64,000 bases of DNA from an uncultured Campylobacterales bacterium (GTDB lineage Bacteria; Campylobacterota; Campylobacteria; Campylobacterales; Arcobacteraceae). This document shows, piece after piece, positions 42,815 to 49,915 of the stretch. The notes beneath the pieces are model-generated. The model was not told the origin of the DNA, did not search any database, and was given only the letters and a program-made list of their open reading frames with translations. Location of the stretch: assembly GCA_947494995.1 (NCBI GenBank), contig CANLWY010000008.1, positions 62,001 through 126,000 on the forward strand. Direction: 5' to 3'. Position numbers and translations under genes: made by a program. Each line of letters starts with the position of its first letter. Within the stretch, counting starts at the first letter, position 1.

Positions 42815-44278
42815 ATGATTACTTGGATGCAGAGACATAAAAAATGGCTTGTAATAACAATTTGGATAAGTACAATAGCTTTTGTTGGAGCTGGTTTCGT
42901 TGGTTGGGGTTCGTATGATTACGGTTCAAAAGGTGGAGCTGTAGCAGTTGTTGGTGATAGAGAGGTTTCTGTAGAAGAGTATCAAAGAGAATACTCATCA
43001 CTATATGAACAATATGCAAGAATCTTTGGTGAACAATTCAATCAAGAGATGGCAGATAACTTAAAATTAAGAGATGCGGCATATCAAATGGTTATTCAAA
43101 AAAATTTAATCTTATCTTTTGCTGATGAGTTAGGTTTAGATGTAACTAATGAAGAGATTGCAAAACAATTAGTAGCAATTCCAGGATTTATTAAGGATGG
43201 AAAATTTGATAAAGACACATATATTCAAGTTTTAAATCAAAATAGAACTAATCCTACTACTTTTGAAGACTCTCTAAAAAGAGATTTACTTTTACAAAAA
43301 GTTGAATCAATTTTTCAAGTTCAAGCACAAAAAGGTGAAATTGAAGCTTTAAATAAACTATTATTTTCAGAAGATGATATTTCAATTAAAATTTTAAATT
43401 CAAATGATGTAATTGTAAATGTAACTGATGCAGATGTAAAAAAGCATTGGGATTCAAACAAAGACAACTATAAATCACAACCCGCTGTTGAATTAGAGTT
43501 TGATGAAGTTTCTTTAGTATCTGAAAATTTTACAGAAGAAGAGATTAAAGATAATTACTCTAAATTTAGAATGGATTACAAAAAAGAAGATGGAAAAATC
43601 AAAACTTTAGAAGAAGCAAAAGAAGATATTCTTAAAGCCTTAAATTTAAAAGCTACTAAAAAAGTTGCACTTAAAAAATATTTGAAATTTAAAAAAGGTG
43701 AAGAGAAGTTTGTAAATAAAGGAACAATTTATACTTCAAGTTTATCATATGGTGTTGAAAATAATAAAAAAGTAACTGATGCTATTCCTGGAGATTTAAT
43801 TAAGCCATTCTTAGTTGGTGATAAGTATGTTATTGTAAAAGTACTAAATAAAATTGCTCCTAAAACTTTACCTTTTGAAAAGGCTAAAGAAGCAGCTTCA
43901 AATGACTATCAAAAAATTGCAATGGGATTAGCTCTTGAAAAAGAAGCATCTTCACAGTTAAAAAACTTTGAAGGTACAAACATTGGTTATGTTGCAAGAG
44001 ACTCTTTTGATAAAATTACAGGTTTAAATCAACAAGAGGCATTGACATTTTTAAATACGCTTTTCTCTTCAACTGAAAAAGAGGGTAAAATCTCTTTAGG
44101 AGAAAAAGTTGTATTATATAAAATAAATGATACAAGATTAGCTTCATATGATGCATCAAAAGATGAAGCTGTTAAAACAACTATAAATAATCTATTAAAT
44201 CAAGAATTAATGAATAACTTAGTTAAAAATTTAGAAAATAGATACGAAGTTAAATCAGAAATCAAAATTGAGGAGTGA
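42815..44278 (+). CDS. PpiD/SurA-like membrane-anchored periplasmic chaperone
   Basis: A 487-residue protein with a single N-terminal membrane segment (about 10-28, WLVITIWISTIAFVGAGFVG) and a SurA-N-like periplasmic domain (about 45-175, including VSVEEYQREYSSLYEQYARI). The central region could be a poorly conserved parvulin-type domain; catalytic residues cannot be confirmed by eye. The gene precedes ftsA and ftsZ, the same order as in Campylobacter, supporting orthology to that PpiD-like protein. The stop is three bases before the ftsA TTG. Confidence 0.8.
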   Translation: MITWMQRHKKWLVITIWISTIAFVGAGFVGWGSYDYGSKGGAVAVVGDREVSVEEYQREYSSLYEQYARIFGEQFNQEMADNLKLRDAAYQMVIQKNLILSFADELGLDVTNEEIAKQLVAIPGFIKDGKFDKDTYIQVLNQNRTNPTTFEDSLKRDLLLQKVESIFQVQAQKGEIEALNKLLFSEDDISIKILNSNDVIVNVTDADVKKHWDSNKDNYKSQPAVELEFDEVSLVSENFTEEEIKDNYSKFRMDYKKEDGKIKTLEEAKEDILKALNLKATKKVALKKYLKFKKGEEKFVNKGTIYTSSLSYGVENNKKVTDAIPGDLIKPFLVGDKYVIVKVLNKIAPKTLPFEKAKEAASNDYQKIAMGLALEKEASSQLKNFEGTNIGYVARDSFDKITGLNQQEALTFLNTLFSSTEKEGKISLGEKVVLYKINDTRLASYDASKDEAVKTTINNLLNQELMNNLVKNLENRYEVKSEIKIEE

Positions 44279-44280
44279 TT

Positions 44281-45681
44281 TTGAACAAGACTCTTTTAGC
44301 AATTGATATTGGTTCTTCTCAAGTTACAGCAGTTATTGCACGTAATAATTTAGACTATAAAATCAATATCTTAGGAACAGGTTCATTTAGAAGTGAAGGT
44401 ATAAATAAGGGAGTTATCTCTAATATTGAAGTTGCTTCAAAATGTATAAAAGAAGCTGTTTCAATTGCAAAAAAGAACACAAGTGAACCTATTGAATCTA
44501 CAGTTGTATCTATTTCAGGAGTTTATACAAAAGGTATAAGAAGTTCTGGAAGTGTAAATATCCCAAATGGATTGATTACTGAAAATGAGATTAATCAAGT
44601 ACTTCAAATGGCTCTATATAATGCAACTATAATTCCTGAGTATGAAGTAGTTCATGTAGTGCCAATTTTCTTTAAAATTGATGACTCAGCAGATGTTGAA
44701 AATCCTTTAAATATGAATGGCTCAAGACTTGAAGTATCAGTTTATGTAGTAACAGCAAAGAAAACAGCCCTTACAAATATAAAATCTGCACTTAAAATTG
44801 CGGGTATTTCAGTAAACAACTTTGTTTTAGATGGATATGCAAGTGCAATATCAGTTTTAGATGAACAACAAAAAAAGTTTGGAGCTACTGTAATAAACAT
44901 GGGTTCTACTACTACAGAGTTTGTTTGTTATAAGGGGGCCTCTTTAATATATGATGGTGTTATTCCTGTTGGTTCAAACCATATTACAAATGATTTATCT
45001 GTAATGTTGCATACTCCTCCTATAGCAGCTGAAAAAATTAAGACTGAATATGGTGATTTATTAAAGCCTAATGAAGAGTTAGCAAATAAAAAAGTTAGAA
45101 CTCCAAGAATAGGTGATGAAAAGAACTCTTCTGAAGTATCTTTAGAACATGTGCAAACTATTATTCATGCAAGAGTTGAAGAGGTATTAACACTTGTAAA
45201 AAATGATCTTAAAAAAAGTGGTATTCATGAGAACCTAGGAACTGGAATAGTTATTACGGGTGGAATGAGTAAACTTGGTGGAATGAAAGAACTTGCAACA
45301 CTTGTTTTTGATAATCTGCCAGTAAAAATATCTAACCCAGTAAATATCAAAAATGGATATATGAGCTTTGAAGATCAAAAAATGGCTACAATAGTAGGAC
45401 TTCTTTTTTATTCTCTAGAAACAAATAGAAACTTTGAACTTGATTCAAATAAGAATTTAATTAAAAAAAGAAAAATAGAAGAAGTTGTTCAAAAACCTCA
45501 AGAAGAGGATTTTTCTCAAGTTGTTGAAAATACTAAAGAGAGAGCTCCTATTCAACAAAAAGAACACAAAACTAGAATGGAAGAGAAAAAAGACGAATCA
45601 GGAAGATTACCTACTTTAACAAAAGATGATAAGAGCAAAGGTGTTTCAAAATTCTGGAATGCTATTACGGAGTGGTTTTAA
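44281..45681 (+). CDS. ftsA: Cell division protein FtsA
   Basis: FtsA (about 466 residues) is the actin-like membrane tether of FtsZ. Phosphate-1 motif LLAIDIGSSQVTAVIA opens the protein; the 1C domain, INMGSTTTEFVCYKG (phosphate 2) and VITGGMSKLGGM (adenosine) follow. The extreme C-terminus GVSKFWNAITEWF is the amphipathic membrane helix. The TTG at 44281 has AGGAG five bases upstream; a GTG at 44275 lies inside that site. Its stop shares one base with the ftsZ start. Confidence 0.95.
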   Translation: MNKTLLAIDIGSSQVTAVIARNNLDYKINILGTGSFRSEGINKGVISNIEVASKCIKEAVSIAKKNTSEPIESTVVSISGVYTKGIRSSGSVNIPNGLITENEINQVLQMALYNATIIPEYEVVHVVPIFFKIDDSADVENPLNMNGSRLEVSVYVVTAKKTALTNIKSALKIAGISVNNFVLDGYASAISVLDEQQKKFGATVINMGSTTTEFVCYKGASLIYDGVIPVGSNHITNDLSVMLHTPPIAAEKIKTEYGDLLKPNEELANKKVRTPRIGDEKNSSEVSLEHVQTIIHARVEEVLTLVKNDLKKSGIHENLGTGIVITGGMSKLGGMKELATLVFDNLPVKISNPVNIKNGYMSFEDQKMATIVGLLFYSLETNRNFELDSNKNLIKKRKIEEVVQKPQEEDFSQVVENTKERAPIQQKEHKTRMEEKKDESGRLPTLTKDDKSKGVSKFWNAITEWF

Positions 45682-46817
45682 TGGATAATAGTGATTTATT
45701 TAGAGTGGATGATATAAAAGTGGAAATGCCTAATAAGACATTGTCTGATAATGTTGCAAAAATTGCAGTTATTGGAGTTGGTGGAGGTGGTTGTAATATG
45801 ATCAACCACATGATAAATGAAGGTTCTCATAAAATTGATTTAATTGCAGCAAATACTGATTTACAAGTATTACATATCTCAAAGGCTCCAAAGAAGATCC
45901 AATTAGGTCTTAAGCTTACAAAAGGTCTTGGTGCAGGAATGAAGCCAGATATTGGTAGAGATTCTGCTGTTGAGAGTTATGATGATATTAAAAACTCACT
46001 TAAGGGAGCAGATATAGTATTTATTGCAGCTGGTCTTGGTGGGGGAACTGGTACAGGTGCTGCTGCAATTATTGCAAAAGCTGCAAAAGAGATTGGAGCA
46101 TTAACAGTTTCAGTTGTAACTAAACCATTTACTTGGGAAGGTAAAAAAAGAGCAGGGCTTGCTAATCTTGGACTAGAAGAGATTAAAAAAATATCTGATT
46201 CAATTATTGTAGTTCCAAACGATAGACTTCTTGAAATTATTGATGAGCATGTTGGTATGAAAGATGCCTTTAAAATCATTGATAATATCCTTTATCAAGC
46301 TGTAAATGGTATGACAGAAGTGATTTTAAATCCTGGAAATTCTGATATTAATACTGACTTTGCTGATGTCCAAACAATTATGCAGCATAGAGGTATGGCT
46401 TTAATGGGTATTGGTAAAGCAAAAGGAGAGGATGCTGCGCAAAGAGCTTTAGAAGATGCAATTGATTCTCCTTTACTTGATAAAGTATCATTAAGTGGAG
46501 CAAAAGGTATTCTAATTCACTTTAATACTCATCCTCAAGTATCTTTATTTGCAATTAATGATGTAATGTCAAGAATTCATGATACTATTGATTCAAACGC
46601 TGAGATTATTTTTGGTACAACTTCAGATTCTACTTTAGAAACAGATGAAGTTAAGATTACAATTGTAGCAACTGGATTTGAGTCTAAAAATGATGAGCCA
46701 TTTGAGACTAAGCCACCAGAAGATGAGTCTTCTTCTAAATTAGGTCCAGATGATGAAAATTATTTAGATATCCCACCTTTAATGAGAGATTATAAAGTAC
46801 AATTTCAATTAAATTAA
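45681..46817 (+). CDS. ftsZ: Cell division GTPase FtsZ
   Basis: FtsZ (378 residues) forms the division ring. The GTP-binding loop GGGTGTGAAAIIAKAAKEIG is near residue 100, the N-terminal GVGGGGCNMINHMI near 30, and the T7 loop with the catalytic Asp in NTDFADVQTIM. A linker rich in D, E, P and S leads to the conserved tail YLDIPPLMRDYKV, which binds FtsA. The ATG at 45681 has GGAG eight bases upstream. The gene ends right before a hairpin shared with the convergent hspR. Confidence 0.97.
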   Translation: MDNSDLFRVDDIKVEMPNKTLSDNVAKIAVIGVGGGGCNMINHMINEGSHKIDLIAANTDLQVLHISKAPKKIQLGLKLTKGLGAGMKPDIGRDSAVESYDDIKNSLKGADIVFIAAGLGGGTGTGAAAIIAKAAKEIGALTVSVVTKPFTWEGKKRAGLANLGLEEIKKISDSIIVVPNDRLLEIIDEHVGMKDAFKIIDNILYQAVNGMTEVILNPGNSDINTDFADVQTIMQHRGMALMGIGKAKGEDAAQRALEDAIDSPLLDKVSLSGAKGILIHFNTHPQVSLFAINDVMSRIHDTIDSNAEIIFGTTSDSTLETDEVKITIVATGFESKNDEPFETKPPEDESSSKLGPDDENYLDIPPLMRDYKVQFQLN

Positions 46818-46819
46818 AA

Positions 46820-46844
46820 AGTAGAAGTTTGAAAAACTTCTACT
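46820..46844. terminator. Bidirectional terminator between ftsZ and hspR
   Basis: A perfect 11-bp stem AGTAGAAGTTT/AAACTTCTACT with a three-base loop. On the minus strand it is followed by TTTTTAATTT, a good terminator for the hspR operon, and it includes the hspR stop codon. T-richness on the plus side is weaker. Confidence 0.75.
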
Positions 46845-47220
46845 CTTCAAATATAACTACATCATAAGAGCTTTTTTTAATTACCAAGGCTTTAGAATTT
46901 GGCACTAAGCCAAATTTATTTACATCCTTTAGTTTCCCCTTATATGTTTCTATTTCTTCCTCTAATAAGCTTATTTTATCGTTTAATTGCAATATTAAAT
47001 CAACTCCTGCAAGATTTATTCCTAACTCTCTTGTTAAAGTTAAGACATATTTGATATGATCTATATCTTTTTGTGAATAAAGTCTAATCTTTCCATTTGT
47101 TCTTGAAGGTTTTATTAAACCTTCTCTTTCATATTGTCTTAGGGTTTGGGGATGGATACTTAAAATCTCTGCAACTGCTGAGATTAAGTAAACAGGTTCT
47201 TGATATGCCTTTGTATCCAT
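46840..47220 (-). CDS. hspR: HspR heat-shock repressor (MerR family)
   Basis: HspR (126 residues) represses heat-shock genes by binding HAIR sites. The MerR-type helix-turn-helix reads LSIHPQTLRQYEREGLIKPSR near residue 17, followed by a wing NGKIRLYSQKDIDHIKYV and a coiled-coil dimerisation helix. It lies 11 bases after cbpA, and a HAIR element overlaps the operon promoter, so autoregulation is very likely. This organisation is conserved in Helicobacter and Campylobacter. Confidence 0.95.
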   Translation of the reverse strand: MDTKAYQEPVYLISAVAEILSIHPQTLRQYEREGLIKPSRTNGKIRLYSQKDIDHIKYVLTLTRELGINLAGVDLILQLNDKISLLEEEIETYKGKLKDVNKFGLVPNSKALVIKKSSYDVVIFEE

Positions 47221-47231
47221 AGTCTTTACCT

Positions 47232-48107
47232 TTAGATTGTTTCTGGAAGTTTTTCTTCAAGAATTTTAATTAATTCTTCATCAAGTTCTTCAACTTTTGG
47301 TAAAACTATATTTGCTTTTAAATATAGGTCTCCTTTAGCCTGTGCTTTTCTATTTAATACTCCAAGCTCTTTTACTCTAAACTTTTGATTTTGTTTAGTG
47401 TTTTGAGGAATTTTTAGTGTAATATCTTTATGAATAGTTTTTATTTCAACTTTTCCACCAAATAATGCAGTTTTTAAAGGAATATCAAATGATTTTGTTA
47501 ATGTATCATCTTCTCTAGTATATTCTGGACTTTGGGCTACGTTAATTTTAATGATTAAATCACCCCTTTGACCATTGTAAGATTTTCCTTTTCCTTTTGC
47601 TCTAATTTTTTGACCATCTTTAATCCCTTCAGGAATTTTGATATCAAAAGAGTCACTATTTAAAGAGATATGTTGCTTTCCACCTAAAATAGATATATCA
47701 AAAGGGATAGTGATTTGTGCTTGTGTATCTAAATCTGGTTCATTAAAACCTCCAAATCCACCAAAGCCTTGGCCACCAAAGCCTGAAGAATTAAAGCCTC
47801 CAGCTCCACCACCAAACATTTGTCTTAGAATCTCATCTAAATCAACACCATTTCCTTGACCTCGTGCAAAATCATGGAAGTTTTGACCACCAAACATAGA
47901 GTCACCAAATTGATCATACTGTTGTTTTTTCTCAGGATCTGATAAAACTTCATACGCAGCATTAATCTCTTTAAATTTCTCTTCTGCATCTTTTTCTTTA
48001 TTTACATCTGGATGATATTTTCTAGCTAATTTTCTATAGGCTTTTTTTATTTCATCCGCTGATGCATTTTCATTTACTTCTAATGTTTCATATAAACTTT
48101 TTGCCAT
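47232..48107 (-). CDS. cbpA: CbpA-type DnaJ co-chaperone
   Basis: A 291-residue J-domain protein that stimulates DnaK. The J domain has [20 protein letters not shown] with the HPD motif near residue 32, a G/F-rich linker (about 80-125) and the C-terminal substrate-binding domains ([17 protein letters not shown]). No zinc-finger cysteines are present, so it is CbpA-like rather than full DnaJ. The ATG at 48107 has AAAAGGA upstream, which itself can be drawn into a leader helix. It is first in the operon with hspR. Confidence 0.95.
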   Translation of the reverse strand: MAKSLYETLEVNENASADEIKKAYRKLARKYHPDVNKEKDAEEKFKEINAAYEVLSDPEKKQQYDQFGDSMFGGQNFHDFARGQGNGVDLDEILRQMFGGGAGGFNSSGFGGQGFGGFGGFNEPDLDTQAQITIPFDISILGGKQHISLNSDSFDIKIPEGIKDGQKIRAKGKGKSYNGQRGDLIIKINVAQSPEYTREDDTLTKSFDIPLKTALFGGKVEIKTIHKDITLKIPQNTKQNQKFRVKELGVLNRKAQAKGDLYLKANIVLPKVEELDEELIKILEEKLPETI

Positions 48108-48123
48108 TTGTTTCCTTTTAAAA

Positions 48124-48141
48124 GTCCCTTTTAAAAGGGAC
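48124..48141. repeat. Palindrome adjoining the cbpA ribosome binding site
   Basis: An exact 18-base palindrome, GTCCCTTTT/AAAAGGGAC. The sequence CTTTTAAAAGG just downstream on the mRNA repeats its core and contains the ribosome binding site, so two alternative helices are possible. See findings. Confidence 0.8.
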
Positions 48142-48244
48142 CAATTTCATATTAAACTACTTTTTGCCTTCACTTCGTTCGTCACAAGACTGCGCTATGA
48201 AGAACAGTGAAAGTAAATTTCACTTAAAGTAGCAAATTCTGAAG

Positions 48245-48262
48245 GGAACAACGAGTTGTTCC
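48245..48262. repeat. Perfect inverted repeat in the cbpA leader
   Basis: GGAACAAC and GTTGTTCC separated by two bases; in RNA a seven-base stem with a four-base loop. It lies about 20-38 bases after the predicted transcription start of cbpA. It lacks a T run and is not a standard terminator. Confidence 0.7.
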
Positions 48263-48289
48263 TAAATATTTTGTTCTTATAATATATAT

Positions 48290-48318
48290 AGTATAGCCAA
48301 AACTTGAGTCGATGTCAA
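48290..48318 (-). promoter_or_regulatory. Sigma-70 promoter of cbpA-hspR
   Basis: On the minus strand TTGACA (48318-48313) and TATACT (48295-48290) are separated by exactly 17 bases. This is close to consensus and unusually strong for this window. The HAIR operator covers the -35 and much of the spacer, so HspR would block RNA polymerase directly. Confidence 0.8.
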
Positions 48319-48323
48319 TCAAG
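48303..48323. promoter_or_regulatory. HAIR operator (HspR binding site)
   Basis: CTTGAGT, seven bases, AATCAAG. The HAIR consensus is CTTGAGT-N7-ACTCAAG, so 13 of 14 arm bases match. It overlaps the cbpA promoter and thereby implies HspR autoregulation. The divergent gene at 48414 could be affected too, but its promoter is not evident. Confidence 0.88.
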
Positions 48324-48413
48324 GTTTAAAAAAACTTTAGCATAGTTGAGTCATATAAGCTAAAATAGAATCATTTTAAGAGTTTTTAATCACTTTTTAG
48401 TCATTATATATTT

Positions 48414-48740
48414 ATGTTTGAAAAAGATGAATGGACACAGCAAGAGCTTTTTAAAAATACGAAAGAGTTAGAAAAAGATGGATTTAATGTTGTATTAGTC
48501 GATACTATATTAAAGCCATTAGATAATATTGAAACGATAACTTTTAACCCATATGAAATGGCACAAATGCCTGAGAATACAATTTTTGTATTTTATTGTG
48601 ATACAGGAAAAATTACAAAAGAGCGTCTCTCTTTTTATAGAAAAAAACTTCCAAAGCATAAATGTATTAGTTTAAGAGGCGGTAGAGGTTATTGGCGACC
48701 AAATTATCAATTACTAGAAGAGATAGAAAAAAATGTCTAA
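48414..48740 (+). CDS. Small protein of unknown function, possibly rhodanese-like
   Basis: A 108-residue cytoplasmic protein. The segment FVFYCDTGKITKERLSFYRK followed by CISLRGGRGYW has the general form of a rhodanese active-site loop and following strand, with Cys63 as candidate, but the N-terminal half does not clearly fit. I therefore do not assign an activity. No Shine-Dalgarno is visible before the ATG at 48414. It overlaps the following FAD oxidoreductase gene by eight bases, so the two probably act together. Confidence 0.6.
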   Translation: MFEKDEWTQQELFKNTKELEKDGFNVVLVDTILKPLDNIETITFNPYEMAQMPENTIFVFYCDTGKITKERLSFYRKKLPKHKCISLRGGRGYWRPNYQLLEEIEKNV

Positions 48741-49911
48741 AGTTTATGATTATGTAATAATTGGTGCAGGTATTGCAGGATGTAGTACTGCCCATTTTCT
48801 TTCAAAATATTCAAAATCAGTTTTGTTAATAGATAGAAACAGTGATGTTGCTTTTGGAGCAAGTGGAGCTGCTGGAGCTTTTTTATCTCCACTTTTGGGT
48901 AAACCAAATAAGTTTAAAGATTTGGTTTCTAGTGCATTAAAGTTTTCAACAGATTTTTATAAAGAGAATATCCCAGAAGAGATTAATAATTGTGGTGTTG
49001 TTAGAATCCCTAAAAACGAAGAAGATAAGCAAAAATTTGAAAGTTATAAACCTTATATGGATTTTCCTTATAAAAAAGAGGAAGATGGCTATTTCTTTGA
49101 TATTGGGTCCCATGTAAAAGTTAATGAAGTTTGCAGGTCTTTAGCAAAAGATGTAGAAAAACTTTTTGATTTTAATGTTTTTAATATTAAAAAAGAGGGC
49201 GAATCTTGGCTTATAAATAGAGAGATTACTGCAAAGAAACTTATTTTAACAACGGGAGCAGATACTTCTTTAATAAAAGAAGAGTATTTCGAAATTAGGG
49301 GAGTTTGGGGACAAAGAATTGATGTTTTTACATCTACTGTTTTAAATAAGAACTATCATAAAGAGTGTTCAATTTCATATTCAAGATATGATAAACAAAA
49401 AAATAGAAATATTGTTTCAATAGGAGCAACACATCATCGAATTGATTGTGATAAAAAAATATGTAACTTATGTGTTGAGGGAGCAAATATAAATAAAACT
49501 TCGTCTCATAGTTATAGTCTTGAACAAAGTAGTAGTGATACAAAGAAGTTATTAAGCCTTGCAGATGATATTTTAAAACTTGATGATGTAGAGCTATGTG
49601 ATTTAAAAGTTGGAGTAAGAGCCTCAAGTATAGATTACTTTCCAATGCTAGGACAATTAATTGATTCAGAAGCTACAATAAGAAAACATCCCCATTTAAT
49701 AAATGGTTCACATGTTAAAGATAATATGTTGGCCACTTATGAAAATATATATGTAATAAATGGAGTTGGAGGAAGAGGGTTTGTTTTATCCCCATATTTA
49801 GCTCATAGTTTAGTTGAAAACATAGTAAATAATCGTAGTATAGATGAATCTATTTTAACTCATAGATTATTTAAACGATGGGTTAAAAAATATAAAGCAG
49901 TTAAAAAATAA
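48733..49911 (+). CDS. FAD-dependent oxidoreductase, MnmC2-like
   Basis: A 392-residue DAO-type flavoprotein. The FAD-binding motif is YVIIGAGIAGCSTAHFLSKY at residues 6-25. The C-terminal block GVRASSIDYFPMLGQ and GVGGRGFVLSPYLAHSLVE, ending in RLFKRWVKK, corresponds to the FAD domain of MnmC, which removes the carboxymethyl group in mnm5s2U synthesis at tRNA position 34. The methyltransferase domain of fused MnmC is absent here. The overlap with the upstream small protein and the convergent kinase 4 bases downstream leave no room for a terminator. Exact function is inferred. Confidence 0.75.
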   Translation: MSKVYDYVIIGAGIAGCSTAHFLSKYSKSVLLIDRNSDVAFGASGAAGAFLSPLLGKPNKFKDLVSSALKFSTDFYKENIPEEINNCGVVRIPKNEEDKQKFESYKPYMDFPYKKEEDGYFFDIGSHVKVNEVCRSLAKDVEKLFDFNVFNIKKEGESWLINREITAKKLILTTGADTSLIKEEYFEIRGVWGQRIDVFTSTVLNKNYHKECSISYSRYDKQKNRNIVSIGATHHRIDCDKKICNLCVEGANINKTSSHSYSLEQSSSDTKKLLSLADDILKLDDVELCDLKVGVRASSIDYFPMLGQLIDSEATIRKHPHLINGSHVKDNMLATYENIYVINGVGGRGFVLSPYLAHSLVENIVNNRSIDESILTHRLFKRWVKKYKAVKK

Positions 49912-49915
49912 AAGA

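Larger units (their letters stand above)
48108..48283 (-). ncRNA. Structured 5' leader of the cbpA-hspR mRNA
   Basis: About 176 bases between the predicted transcription start and the cbpA ATG, with several exact helices on the minus-strand RNA. 48226-48232 (CUACUUU) pairs with 48157-48163 (AAAGUAG) and encloses two stems: 48218-48224 with 48206-48212, and 48198-48202 with 48168-48172, giving a three-way-junction layout. Upstream is a hairpin GGAACAAC/GTTGTTCC at 48245-48262. Downstream is an 18-base palindrome at 48124-48141 next to the ribosome binding site. No coding frame is visible. I recognise no known riboswitch; it could alternatively be a dispersed intergenic repeat. Confidence 0.5.

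Noticed and set aside
48150-48245. tRNA gene in the 300-base gap upstream of cbpA
   Set aside because: Hairpins are present but there is no acceptor/T-arm consensus or CCA context; the helices fit a leader structure.
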